The notes: generated by a model from the letters alone, not told the origin. 64,000 nucleotides of DNA from Lunularia cruciata (GCA_948567375.1 OX419761.1:58716501-58780500); one strand, 5' to 3'. Positions 11,405 to 23,309 are shown, numbered from the stretch's first letter. A program made the numbers and translations.

Positions 11405-12690
11405 AGTGTTTGAGATTTGATAATGGTGGAGAATAAAAATTTGGAGAGTTTGATAGATATTCTAAGAGTGAAGGGATAATTCATCACTTTACCATACCAG
11501 GTACTCCTCAACAAAATGGTGTGGCAGAGCGGATAAATCATACACTCTTGGAGAAAGCAAGAAGTATGTTAAGCAACACCGGATTAGAGAAGAGTTTTTG
11601 GGCAGAAGCTATAAATATAGCTTGTCATTTGGTAAACATTTCTCCCTCTACTGCTATTGAGTGTAAGACACCTATGGAGAAATGGACAGATAGGCATGTT
11701 GATTACTCTTCACTTAGAGTATTTGGATGCATAGCTTATGTTCATATTAAAAAATAACAAAGGACAAAGTTAGATCCTAAATCTAGAGAATGTGTATTTT
11801 TGGGAGATGAGAAGGATACAAAGGGATATAGATTATGGGATCCAGAAAGGTGTTGTCTTGTTGTGAGTAAGATGTAGTTTTTGACAAGACTAGTACATTG
11901 AAGACTATTACTATAGCAAAAGAAAAGAAAAGAACAATTCAGTCAGATTTTGTTAAGATAGATATTGATCTTGGAAATGAAGACATTTCACCTCTTGTAG
12001 ATCTACCAAGTGAACCATTAGAAGAGCAAAGCCCAGAAGTGATCCCAAATAGGGAGAGAAGGCCTCCAAAGAGATTTGATGATTCATTTGCAGCTTATGC
12101 TCTTTTTACTGAGAATGGTGAGCCTTCTTCATATGAAGAAGCAATGCAAGATCAATGGAGTAAAAAGTGGCATTGTGCAATGTAAGAGGAGATGAAGTCT
12201 TTGGCCAAAAACCAAACTTGGACACTTGAAAAATTGCCTATGGGAAAGAAGACAATTGGTTGCAGAAGGATATTCTGGTGGAAGGAAGGACTTCCAAAAT
12301 CAGGTGGAGATCAATGCAAAGCAAGGCTTGTAGCAAAGGGTTATAACCAAAAAGAAGGTATTGACTTCACTGAGATTTTTTCACCAGTGGTAAAAATCTC
12401 TTCAATTCATGCAGTATTGGCAATAGTTGCATTGCATAACTTGGAGTTTGAGCATCTAGATGTTACAACTGCTTTCAATATGGAGAATTGGAGGAGGAGA
12501 TTTACATGCATCAACCTGAAGATTTTGTGGTACCAAGGAACCAACACCTTATTTTCAGGTTACAAAAGTCTTTATATGGACTAAAGCAAATTCCAAGACT
12601 TTGGTACATGAAATTTGATGCTTTCATGTTGAATCATGGATATAATTTTACAATTACGCATTTAGATGCAATTGCATGTGGTTAGGAGTA
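11405..12690 (+). pseudogene. Ty1/copia integrase - reverse transcriptase fragment
   Basis: From about 11413 the sequence matches copia-3 (36975-38210 in this window) closely. It includes the integrase segment with NHTLLEKARSMLSNTGLEKS and SLRVFGCIAYVHI, the acidic linker, and the RT N-terminal part with QCKARLVAKGYNQKEGIDF and LYGLKQIPRLWYMKFDA. Stops interrupt it at 11755 and near 11876 and 12184, and frameshifts occur near 12490. Gag and protease are missing on the left. The RT palm beyond the YGLKQ-type motif and RNase H are missing on the right, where the sequence jumps at about 12690 into the leader of an inverted chromovirus copy. Confidence 0.85.
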
Positions 12691-12691
12691 T

Positions 12692-12807
12692 ACAACTGTA
12701 TGGATGTTAGGATGTTATGGATGGATTGATTCCATCCTAATGGTTTGGGGGAAATAGATTTGGTGGTCCATAAATTTCATCCATTCCATTCTTGCTTTGA
12801 TACCAAT
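12692..12807 (-). other. Leader and primer site of an inverted chromovirus copy
   Basis: Read on the minus strand, the bases next to the LTR give ttggtatcaaagcaagaatg and then a leader that matches 55040-55130. The first part is a variant of the tRNA-iMet primer site TGGTATCAGAGC. The copy breaks off at about 12690 against the copia RT fragment. Confidence 0.65.
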
Positions 12808-13281
12808 GTAAAAGATCAAGGAGAGATTAGAGTGAAAGATCACATTGGGACTCTTGGAGAAGTGAAACTCCAAATGCCTAGCATGAGCTTGGTTAATATT
12901 TATAGGGAACATATAAGGCTCTTGAGAAGCTTCTCAAGAAGGTTCTTAAAAGCCGTCTTCTTAGAGTGCAAGCTAAGCTAACCAAGAAGTTTCTCAAGAA
13001 GCATCCTTCTAGAAATCTTCTACTTGTGGTGTAAGCTAAGCTAGTCAAGAAACTTCCCAAGAAGCTTCTTTCTAGAAGTCACCTACTTGGCATGCAAGCT
13101 AAGCTAGCTAGGAAGCTTTCTCCCAAAATTCACCTTGGCATACCCATTACCAGATACTCGGAAGGTACCAAGATGCTTTCTAGATGCTTTTAGAATATTT
13201 TTATAACTTGTGGCTAATTTGGAATATTTTTTATTTCATTCATCTTGACTAACTCTTGTATAAACTCCATATTGTAAAAAT
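12808..13281 (-). repeat. Chromovirus LTR, inverted orientation
   Basis: The reverse complement matches the LTRs at 15279-15773 and 54559-55038. Shared features are repeated gcttctagaag and aagcttcttg modules and repeated gctagcttagcttgcatg modules, the TATA-containing segment and the end tgatctttcac...cttttaca. It points opposite to the pol fragment that starts at 13283 and to the LTR at 15279, so the latter and this one form a long inverted repeat around the pol fragment. Confidence 0.8.
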
Positions 13282-13282
13282 T

Positions 13283-15278
13283 GAGCATGAAGAAGCATTC
13301 AAGAAGCTGAAACATATAACTTCAAAACCCATTCTTCAATAATATGATCTTCAACTACCTTATGTGGTTGAATTTGATGCTTCTAACTTAACCATTGGAG
13401 TTGTGTTGCAACAAGAATGTTTATATGGGTTATATCTCATTGCCTTTGTGTCTCACTGACTAAACACCATAGAAAGAAATTCCTCTATTTGAGATCAAGA
13501 ACAACTAGCAATGGTACAACCAAGTTATAGAGGCATTATCTCTTAAGGAAACAAGTGATCATGCAAACCGATCACAAACCCTTGTTGCAAATAGTACATT
13601 TGGAGTACATTTGGAGCACATGAAGAATTCATATTATTGATGGGAGGAACAACTATAGATGTTTAATATTAAACTTGAGTACAAACCCAATAGGTTCCAT
13701 GTCATCCCTAATGCCTTATCACAATGACCTAAGTTGACTCTTCCTAAACCTCTCATAACGGTGACAACTAAGAGAATCTCAATCGACTCAAAAGTCCAAA
13801 TTGTATTTAGGACCACTTTACAACAAGACCATTTTTTAGATGCTATAAGGTCATCTTGCAGTACACAAGAAGGAATACAACACTTTTTAATTCAAGGAAA
13901 GCCTTCTATTCTGTGAGGACTAGATCTATATTCTAGCCTAGGGTGATCTATGACTTGTACTCCTTCAAGAAGCCCATGACTTACCAATCACTAGTCACAT
14001 AGGTATGGACAAGACCTTGGGTACCATACAATACCAATGGTGGTGGCCTAACATGGCACTAGAGATTTGAGAGTTTGTTAGATCTTGTGAGAGCTACCAA
14101 TAAAACAAAGCTAATAACCAAAAGCTGAGTGTACTCCTTCAACCACTTCCCATCCTAATTGCTTGATGTGAATACATGAGCTTAGATCTCATCATATCCT
14201 TGCCAAAGACAAAGTATGGTCATGCAACAATCATGGTGTTTCTTCATAACCTTAGTAAGCAAATCCATTTGCCACCAACCTTTGATACAATGGGTGCTCC
14301 AACATTGGCCCAGATCGACTTCAAAAATATCTTCAAGTATCATGGGATACCTCATGTACTCATCTCAGACCTTGATCCTTGACTCATCTGTAAATTTTGA
14401 CAAGCAGTCATCAAGCTACCCGACACTAAGCTTGCTTTGTCCATGACCAATCATCCTCAAAATGATGTGCAAATCAAACATAAAAAATGAACTTTGGAGG
14501 ATATACTTTATGCCTTTGTCAACATTTACCATACCAATTGGGATGAAGGCCTTGTGGCTGTGGAGCTTGTCTACCATAGCTCCAAGCAGGCAAGCATTGG
14601 ATTCTCTCACTTCTTCTTTAATTCTGGCCAAGATCCACTTGTTCTAGATTCCCTTCTTGCTCCTCCTCCATCTCACATTCCTCATACATTCACCTTCTTG
14701 ACCAGAATATCTCACTCCCTAAAACAGGCCAAATCTCATCTCCTTGTTGCACAAAATTATCAAAAGTAATATGCAAATAAACATCATCATGATCTCACCT
14801 TTCAATTTAGTGATAAGGTCATGTTTTCTTCTAGTAACCTACCTTTCCCACTTGGTACCCAAGTTTGTAAACTTGCTACTAATTGAATAAGTCCATTTGA
14901 TATCATCCAAATTATTCCTCCTATTGCTTATAGCCTTGCCTTGCCTTGTCATATGAAAATCTACCTTGTCTTTCAGGTTTCCAAGTTGAAACCCTTTGTT
15001 TCTAATCCAAATTCTTTCTCCATTTATGTCCAATCACTTCCTTCTCCCATCCCTATCAATAATCATGAGGCGTATGAAATTGATCATATCCTTGCCCGTC
15101 ACCACATTCAACATGGCCACCAACAACATACAAAGTACAAAGTCTACTAGAAAGAGTATCCTCTTCATGATGCCACATGAGAGAGCCTCTTTCTCATCTC
15201 TACAATGCACAAATGTCCATCCAAGAGTTTGAAGCTTCCTTGGTGATGAGGACGTCACCAACTAGCAATGAGAAGAAA
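13283..15278 (+). pseudogene. Chromovirus (Ty3/gypsy) pol relic: RNase H, integrase, chromodomain
   Basis: It starts inside RNase H (EEAFKKLKHITSKPIL; VVEFDASNLTIGVVLQQE with the catalytic Asp in FDAS). Next come the NALS-type RNase H/integrase link near 13720, an integrase core with SLDLIISLPKTKYGHATIMV and KYHGIPHVLISDLDP (two catalytic Asp positions visible, 14176-14382), and an integrase C-terminal segment ending LPCHMKIYLVFQVSKLKPF (14935-15000). From about 15068 a chromodomain follows: YEIDHILARHHIQHG, then KYKVY and a YPLHDATWE stretch. Many stops and frameshifts make it non-functional. Gag, protease and RT are absent. The 3' LTR follows directly. In this family the chromodomain steers integration towards marked chromatin. 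Confidence 0.8.
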
Positions 15279-15773
15279 TGTAACAATAAGGAGTTTACAA
15301 ATGAATGAATAATGAAGTAGCAAATAGGCTAAATTAGCCAATAATTATAAAAATATTCTAGAAGTATCTAGGAAGCTCTTTGGTACCTTCCAAGTATTGG
15401 GTAATATGTATGCCAATGGTAGCTTCTAAGAGGAAGCTTCTTGGGAAGCTTCCCAACTAGCTTAGCTTACATGCTAAATAGGTAGTTTCTAGAAGAAAAT
15501 TTCTTTGGAAATTTCTCAACTAGCTTAGCTTACATGCCAAGTAGGAAGCTTCTAGAAGGAAGCTTCTCAAGCTTCTGGTTAAATTAGCTTGCACTCTAAC
15601 AAGGTGGCTTTTAGGATACTTCCCAAGAAGTTTCTCAATAGCCTTGTATGTTCCCTATAAAAACCAAAGCCCAAGCTCATGCTAGGCATTTGGAGTTTCT
15701 CTCAATCAAGAGTCTCAGTGGGATCTTTCATTCCAATCTTCCATTCTATTTCTCTCCTCGGTTGTTCACATAG
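15279..15773 (+). repeat. Chromovirus 3' LTR
   Basis: It begins tgtaacaataagg right after the chromodomain coding and ends near cggttgttcaca. It matches 54559-55038 and, inverted, 12808-13281. Internally it holds about three imperfect 60-bp modules (aagcttctNgaagNaagcttct + agctagcttagcttgcatg) and a ctataaaaacc TATA-like box near 15653. The 3' end is approximate. Confidence 0.8.
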
Positions 15774-15789
15774 AGTACATCCATCAAGA

Positions 15790-17230
15790 TAGAAAGACTT
15801 TTGACTTTCAGGCTCTTCTTGTTTCAAACAAAGACTCTCTACTAGTCCTTCTCTCTCCATCTTCCTAATGTAGGCAAGATTGAAATGACCAAGTCTTTGG
15901 TGTCAAAGTGCAATATCAAACTTTTGACATTCTTTCTTTCTTTCTAGCTTCTCACTTTTCCCTTTGCTTGCAAAAATAGAGTTTTCTTGGGAAAATGTTA
16001 CCTATCTTAATAACCTTGATCAAAAGTCTATACAGCTTTGAGTCTCAAACAACCATCATCACCATCGCTCCATCCTTTTCATGTAGTAGCCTTCTTTGCT
16101 AAAGGTGGTTTGGATGACTTTCTCCATTGTTTGACCAATGTTGAATCGGTTGTAGTTCAACTCCAAAACATAAAGAACTCCTTAGATGACTCCTTCTTGT
16201 CTTCTTGCACCAATCTTGTAAGAAGTTAGGATGTCTCTCATTCCAACAACCCAAACCTTACAATCATCAACAATATAGATTGGCAAGGTACCTTCTTCAA
16301 TCTCCTTGAAATCTTGGAATCACTCTTGTCTATTAATCATGTACCCTAAAGCTCCTCTATCAACATAGAAAACATCATTGTCTAGAGCTAGCAGCAAATG
16401 AAAAACTCTATATTGTTAGAGAATTGGCTTGACTTTTAAGATTACTTGCACTATAGTGCTTTCTTCTTGGGATGTTCTATTACCTTTGCATTCTCCTATC
16501 CAATGCCTCTTCTTTTTGTACGTGTTACATCTTGTTCTCTTCTTTAGTTTTGAAATGTTTGTCTTCTTTTGAGTCCCGCCATTGCAGCTACCTCCATTTC
16601 TTCTTCTATTAATAGCAAAAATGGCTCTCTAAACTCTCTTCTTTGCTTCTCCACATTTGTTCAATGTTTCTTCCTTGAATAGTCTTGTATAGAGTCTCTC
16701 AATGGTTTGCTATTCCTTAGGTATATTATCCCATGCAGCTATTATATGACAATAAGTATGTAGAAAGCTACAAGTTATCTTGGTTATGGTTGAGGAATTT
16801 TATTTTAACACCAAGGTTTCTTAACAGACTAGCAAAAGTTCTTACTTGGCTAATAAAACCCAATATCTCTTTTCTCAATTTTATTTGCAATTGAAAGAAT
16901 CTTTGTTGGAGAAAGTGCTTGTTCTTTGAAACACATTCTCATGCAATGTAATCAATCTACTACACATTTGGTTTTTAGTTTAATAATTTTATTAGTTTTT
17001 GTAAATACTCCTCTTCTATGGTTGCATAAATGTACATTTTTCCAACATTGTTCTTGCTTTGCTTTGCTTTGCTTTGCTTTGTCTTCTATGGTTTGTCTTG
17101 TAATAATTTTTTTCCATTTACAATCCCTATAAGTCTCTTTGACTTGATGAATATCATCATTTTGAATTTCCAATTCAAGAAATTCTTTCTATTGAATTGA
17201 CTAATGTATGTTATGTCTCTCATATCACTC
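15790..17230 (-). pseudogene. Ty1/copia gag - protease - GAG-pre-integrase relic
   Basis: Read from right to left. A gag start region contains NFLNWKFKMMIFIKSK near 17150-17190. A decayed gag body follows (LRKEILGFISQVRTFASLLR near 16850). A zinc-knuckle-like CNTYKKKRHWIGECKG near 16510 keeps C, H and C of CCHC, with one Cys as Tyr. A protease site reads FYVDRGALGYM near 16380, where DSG has become DRG. A GAG-pre-integrase motif, HQRLGHFNLAYIRKM, lies near 15870-15910. Stops and shifts are frequent. The chromovirus LTR at 15279-15773 lies directly downstream, so the chromovirus seems to have landed in or replaced the rest of this copia element. Confidence 0.75.
17054..17081. repeat. (TTTGC)n microsatellite
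   Basis: Five uninterrupted ttgct/ttgc pentamers inside the copia gag relic. They read as repeated Lys-Gln-Ser-Lys-Ala codons on the minus strand. Confidence 0.9.
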
Positions 17231-17689
17231 CTTGTTTAGATTGTATCCCAATCTACTCTAAGATCTGAAAGATCTCTTCTAGTCTGTTGGTTTCTTTAAA
17301 ATTCCACATCAAAAACAATCTTATATCACTTTTGATGCACTAGGAAACATGGTTCCATAAACTTTTGGGAACTATCATGAAACTGATGCAACTGTACACA
17401 TCAGTGAGAAAACACAAGGAACACTAAAAGATACTCAAAATTCTTTGCAGACTTTCTCTTATTGCAAGTCTAGTCACATGAAATGAGGAATGAAATGCCT
17501 ATAGGCTAGTAAGTAGGTTCTAAGCTAATGGAATACTTTGTCTTGCTATTAGAGTTTGCCTCCTACAAAATTGCCGTTTAAGCTTTCTTAATTATGATAG
17601 GTAGTAACTTGATGGAATGAATAGCATCTTCTCACTTAACAGTTAAACCTATATACTCTAACACTAACTAACTAAATCTAGAGGTGTTA

Positions 17690-18430
17690 TATACTAACCC
17701 TAATATCCATGGGAAACTGTAAATCTGCCTCACTTTTTTGGTAAATTTACCTCACCATATAGTACCAACCAAATCTAATGGTTTGTTCCAACAACAATAG
17801 ATCTAATGAGTAAGGAACAATAGTGAGTAACGACCATTAGCAAGTATTGGCTGGAGTCTAGGGGCCTTGCCCCCCAGCTGGGGTCTTTCTGCCAGGTCAG
17901 CAAGGGGGGTCTAGGAGAGGCCTTCCTTGCAGGCCACACGGGTGCTGCCTTGAAAGACAAATTTGATCAAATAATTTCTATGTTTTTGCAATATCGATGC
18001 TTTGAGTTGAAAAAGCTACAGATTTGTTGCATCAAACTAGAATTGAACTGCTTATTTCTATGTTTCCTTGATATCATAGCTTTGAATTGATAAAATTGGA
18101 TCATATTTCTATATCTCTATATATGAAGAAGGGTTTGCATCACATTTTGCCTATATATCCTTAAACACAAAAAATGTTCACTTCTATCATGAGACAGATT
18201 TACAAGAACCAAGGTAAGACTTGAAAACCATAGGTTATGCATTAACTGAAGGGACCTGCTTCATGAGGCACTAAGCTCTCTAGCACAAATTTTCTCAGCA
18301 TCAGCTCTTGTTAGATCTATTCTTGTTAAAATATATTATCATATTTGGTTGGTAATATATACACCAAGGTAGATTTACCAAAAAGATAAGGTGGGTATAT
18401 CAATTCCTTGCTATAATATATATGATACCC
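17690..18430. repeat. Imperfect terminal inverted repeats bounding about 0.6 kb
   Basis: Left arm 17724-17780 (ttttttggtaaatttacctc, later taccaaccaaatct) is matched in inverse complement by the right arm at about 18338-18395 (atatttggttggtaatatat, later gatttaccaaaaag). The arms are about 50 bp, near 80 percent identical by eye. The interior has a G-rich patch at 17860-17950 and no ORF with motifs. This is compatible with a small non-autonomous TIR element, or with two inverted LTR ends. Confidence 0.55.
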
Positions 18431-18769
18431 TACCAGCTATATCAAACTCAACTACCACTTGCCACATGTATTGCTATCAACTATCCTACTCATCTAGTCA
18501 TAGTCATAAGATGCTCATTGATTGAAGTTGATATACATTACTTTGCATCTGGATACATCTTCCATTTATGTGCATAGAGTAGATAAGATTTGCACCGGCA
18601 CACATCTCTATGTATATTAGATATATTGGATACATTAAACTTGAGGACATGAGGACCTTCCATCCCTTGCTTCACTACCATCAGATTGGACCAGAGGTTT
18701 GCAATCTTCCTTGATGGAGCAACAATGTCAGAATATCCTACATTCTCTCTTAGTTGACTCATCCATTCC

Positions 18770-19660
18770 TCCGGCCACTAGAGCGGATCTTTGCTCTTGC
18801 TCCGGCAAGGATGTAGGCTCTTGGATCCTGGCTCGATAGTGCACTAGGGCATTCCAACTTGCACAAGCCACTTTCTCCACAGAAATGAGGTTTTGCTTAG
18901 GTTTGGTCCACCCCTCTACATCTTAGTTAGTCACTTGTGAGTGTGGTTCTATATTAGATGCAGCAGCAGCAATTCATATGACACTATGTCCTTCTGGAGG
19001 ACAAAGAATAGCTATCCATGATGCCATCAAGGATGTAATGTTTGGTATAGCACAAGAGAATGGGCACCTTGCTTGGATGGAGCATACATATTCTTTGCAA
19101 ACTACATGTGTCAGAGCTGACTTATACTTGGTCCGAGATGATCAAGGATAGTGGCGGATGTTGTGGTTACAAACCCTATGTGTGATGCAGTTTTGGAGGG
19201 AGTGATTCCTCATCCTCCTAGAAGGGCAGTGTGAGATGTTGTAGCACGCAAGTTCTCCAAGTATAGAGATATGCAGCGAGGTCACCTCTTTGTTCCTCTA
19301 ACCTTGGAGTTATATGGAGCGATGGACATAGCATTCAACAAATTTGTTAGAGAGTGTTAGAGAGTGCAAGAGAGCTTATCATATTAGACTCTAGGGGATA
19401 CCATTCTCACTTTCTTATTTTGTAGCATACTTTAGACATCATGTGTCCATTTCTCTGCAAAAAACATGGGCTGGTGCAATTCAGAGGAGAGCAATCACTC
19501 TAGGTGATGCTTCTTTCTATGCTCCAGTAACTTTTAGACCTTACAACTTGCATACATCCTAAATCTTAGATGCGGTGGGGAAGATTTCTCATATCAATAC
19601 TATTTGGACCTAGCCCCATTCTACCTCTTTTGTCTCTCCCTTGTAAGGCTTGATGGGTTC
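18770..19660 (+). pseudogene. R2-like non-LTR retrotransposon, ORF C-terminus (zinc knuckle + nuclease-like domain)
   Basis: The plus strand reads, across frames, a zinc-binding segment (CECGS, then H and C about 15 residues on, then SGGQRIAIHDAIKDVM, 18930-19050). Next is a segment ending in RADLYLVRDDQG and a VADVVVTNP-like stretch (19090-19170), which resembles the PD-(D/E)XK-type nuclease region that follows RT in endonuclease-tailed LINEs. A conserved tail, GHLFVPLTLELYGAMD with RRAITLGDASFYAPVTFRPY, spans 19275-19560. Stops at 19145 and others kill it. The same tail occurs inverted at 53439-53771, and the 3' end (cttcccatccttc) is shared with 45313 and 53383. The RT palm itself is not visible in the window. 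An open minus frame at 18538-18762 is the antisense of the region upstream and is repeated at 53992-54210. Confidence 0.6.
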
Positions 19661-20499
19661 TTCCCATCCTTCTTGTGTTCTATGAGGTTCGGCTCTCCTC
19701 TTATACATCAAACGAGTGGGATCATATTACAAAATCTTCAGTTTATTCGCACTAGATCTATCCGATTCCTGACTATGATCGAGATTATCCAACTTTCAAC
19801 TCTTCATCAAAGGGGTAGTAAATCCCCTAAGATCGAGCTTATCCCACCATCAATTCTTTATCGACCTGAGATGCAAAGGAAAGATTTCGATTTTCCTCGG
19901 TCATTAAAAATTGATCCCGTGTACAGAAATGGAGATGATGTGTAGCGGATGATATGAGTCTTGTCCATTCATTCGATCGATCAACTGAGTTTAGAAACAG
20001 AATTGATCTCGATCTTGGCCTGTCATCCGATCAATCCAACACATACGTGGAACATGTACCCAGAAAATCACAATCTTCTGAATGTTTCCAAACGACCTTT
20101 ATATTGAGATTATATCTAGTTTCCTGTTTCATGAAATGTTTCCCTAAAGTACTCATCATATCAAGAGATAGTGAGCAAATCTTAATCTTATACAACAGAT
20201 GTAATCAATGTACATAGATATATATCAAGATACTCTCAATATTCTTGTCTCATGAAGTGGATCTAGTATATCTATAATTGATCTATCTCGATGTCACCCT
20301 GTTTTTTCTGCTTCGATTATGAGAAATGTGTCTAGTTGTTCTTGCTCTTTCCCGGTCCTTCTCCTTCTCTGGTGGATAGGTTACGCTAAATTGTATCTCT
20401 ACTGCAATGGCTACCCAATATGTAGTAAAGAACGAAACCTGATTGGAATTGCGCGACTCCGGTGTGCGATGTGTGATTCTCAATCTTAATCATTCAAAA
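19661..20499. other. Host-like flank, no recognisable gene
   Basis: The frame open at 19604-19945 runs out of the LINE 3' end into sequence with many gatc words and is probably chance. Sequence from 19960 is CG-containing and may be the 3' portion of gene copy A, but I could not align it to copies B or C. Confidence 0.3.
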
Positions 20500-23305
20500 C
20501 GATGTAATGCACATTGACGAAGAGCTGTAACGAGATGATCTTAAATTTAGTCATTCAAACAATCCAATACACATCAGAAACCGATGATAGCTCGATATCA
20601 CTTCATGATAGCGATCTAGCGCCCAGAGACATAATCCTACTGCGAGATTATCTACATCAGTTCATGCACCTGAATCGAGTGCAGTCCAAGAGCTGTGGCA
20701 TGAATCTTCAAAGGCTAAAGCTTCACAAGAACCTGAAGACGCCCCAGTGAACAGAGAAGACAGGCATAGGTTTCTAGTCGGACATCGATTTAAAGCTAAG
20801 GACCTGGAAACAAACCACCTCTCGAACTCCATGCACAACGGTTTAAGCAACAGGCAGGGAGCTGCAAGCTGACAACTTTTCAGAGAATCAGTGTCCGAAG
20901 TGTGTTCCACTTGCTTACTATTTGAGCTGGTATCGCTTTTCGAAACCTTGGTGAAAGCTCTCCTACTCTCCTCTGCTTTTCGTTGGACCAAGCAACAACA
21001 ACAGAAGGTACTTCAGCATTACCACCCCTCAGTCTTCGATGTGGAGTCCTAGTGCTAGAAATCTCAAAATATAGGTTTCTCTAGCAACTAAGAACCAAAC
21101 CAAGAACTCATTCCCGTTTGTGTAAGATATTACCTTATCTATCGATCACAGATGGTACGGTGAACTGCAGTCGACTCCAGTCGGTTGATTTTCTTAGAGT
21201 ATACCGAGCTGTACATGAGGGGTTTGTAAATTGATCGATCCTCAAGTGGGTGGTCCATCCAAATATCCTCCATCTTAAGGAATTCAGAGTTGTTGACCAT
21301 AGGCATTTCCCAAATACTGTCCACGGGATTTCTTGTGATTTTATGATAGAAGAAGTTATTTCTTACGGGTCTTCATAACCTTCACTATGTGGTGGCATTC
21401 ATTTTGTTTAACAAATTAGTGAAGATTTGTCCGTTCAAGGGTAGAAAAAGCTTGTCGAGTAACTTAAGTGATTGCGATGGTGGGGCTGTTCCGCAGCCCC
21501 AATGATTATTTATGTCCTTTCACTTGGTCACTTCTTGATAAGGCTGAAAATACAATTTTACGAGACACTTGAGCACTCTCAGAGTCCTAGGTAACCCTTT
21601 TTGGTGAGACAGTTTAGTTGATGGGATAAACATTAATCCTGGTGGGGTAAGATGATAGTTAATGTGGCAAAAGAGTTTAGTATAAGTACTTTGAGTATAA
21701 AAACTTGGATCCATGCTCATACGGAAAATTGGCTACACAAGGCGCAGTTTTGATTCGGAGGGAATACGATAATTCGCGAGGTAACTTATTGATCAATAGA
21801 ACTTCCTGAAGTAGACACCTTAAAATTTAGAAACCCAGAGGAAACACTGTCAACCAACGACACAAATCCTTCCTACTAAGTATATGAGGTCTCCAGTTCC
21901 ATCAGCTCTGAGTAGCATAAATATGTGAGTGCGCTGAAACATTAGATAGTACTTGGACTGTACAAGGGCGATATTCAACGTCCACTTCTGCATCTAAGCT
22001 GGACTGATGAACAGCTGAAAAATATCAAACTTCCATGCTCTCACGAGCATGGAAGTTTGCGAGAAGTTATATGTCTTAACACACATGCCAATGGAGGCGC
22101 ATGGAGCTCCAAAGCGCTTCCTACGACGGACCGAAAGACTCGAGTATATGGTCCCCCACTTCTCGTCGACTGCTTTCAAGTCCCTGATCTGATCTCAACC
22201 AAACATCGATACACAGTCGATAGGATTCACGTTGATCTGGACAACACTCGTCACCGAGCTGTGGTCTATGCAGTAAAGTCTACGGTCCTGTGATTGTGTC
22301 AATAATCTTCCGTCGTAGAACCATCCTGAGGAATCATTCAACAACCCAAGCGAGTTAAGAATTGCACCAAGTCACTCCACTTCACTCCAACTAATTTTCC
22401 TCCATAGGATATCTCGGATGATCAAATCATTTCGTTTGAGTTGGTGGAGTGGACATTCCAGAATTCCACCGTCTCTGGAGATGAGTTATCCTCCTCAACT
22501 GCACTTTTACCTGCTGTGTCCTCTGGCGCTTCCTCCATTTTTGACCCTTAATTCCGTGTCTTCACCTTTTCACGAACTACTGGAAGAAATATTCTTCTCC
22601 AGATCCCCACTCCCAACTTTCCGTAAAACAGACGGGTTGATGAAAGCACTCTCTCGCACAGCGCGGGCTTCTGTAATATCAGCCTGAATGGCTGCTCCCT
22701 GTATTTATAGGCCTCCATGAACTGAGTGAGTAAAGTGAGGATGACCTAAAGTCAAAAACTGGAGCTTTGCTGACATTGGCAAATGATCACATGAACATCG
22801 CGACCTGCTTGAATTGCAGCAAATGAGTTGGATAAAAGGGAACTCACTGGGTTGGTAGATTTCAAGTTGAAGGGCATGCAAACGGTTGAGTCCAAACTGA
22901 GCATGCTGCACAGACCAGCAACTATGTGCTAGCCACTGGAGGAGGTAAATTCCACCTTTATCAGTCAGAACAACATTATCAGCCAGAAAAACATTTTCGT
23001 CATAGCATTTCGTGTGGATTAAGGACGCTTCCGCAGGCATCTCCATCGCTCTCCAAATTGTGCGAAGAGTGTTGAGCTCCAAAAAGAAGGCAAACTTTTT
23101 CATAATGTTGGATTGAGCCAGCGATACTCTCTTTTCTTATCCTGGTTTTATGCCCTGAAAAGCATACTGCGATGTAGCTCGATCAATCATATCTCTATGC
23201 CCCTCCTCATAAAGCACAGCAGCCTCTATGAACATGTTATGATCCTCCACATGATTCGTGAGATATTTGCGTTATGGTATTTTTTAGGTATTTTGCGTAA
23301 GTCAG
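20500..23305 (-). pseudogene. Tandem gene copy A (unrecognised family), decayed
   Basis: Blocks of this region recur in copy B in the same order and strand. 21520-21720 matches 29813-29998 plus 30389-30500 (both read DPSF, then LSH.K.LPR on the minus strand). 22130-22290 matches 30995-31140. 22320-22480 matches 31180-31202 plus 39662-39800. 23180-23260 matches 40407-40480 (both encode AAVLYEE and NISRIM on the minus strand). Other minus-strand frames such as 20662-20991 (109 codons, Ser-rich) and 22705-23103 (132 codons) may be exons. I do not recognise the protein. Compared with copy B, reading frames are broken in several places. The 5' end is cut at about 23305 where copia-1 begins. Confidence 0.6.
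22026..22059. repeat. Perfect short-loop inverted repeat
   Basis: Arms of 15 bp (caaacttccatgctc and its exact complement) around a 4-bp loop, tcac. The paralogous stretch in copy B (near 30905-30950) lacks the hairpin, so it arose in copy A after duplication. Confidence 0.9.
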
Positions 23306-23309
23306 AATG

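Noticed and set aside
17860-17950. G-rich patch as an RNA gene or tRNA
   Set aside because: No cloverleaf, no A/B box pair and no conserved RNA motif could be traced.
18538-18762. Minus-strand frame repeated at 53992-54210, looking like a conserved small gene
   Set aside because: It lies antisense within the upstream part of the LINE copies and is conserved because the LINE is repeated.
19604-19945. 113-codon plus-strand frame
   Set aside because: It starts in the LINE 3' end, crosses into flanking sequence and has no motif; probably chance.
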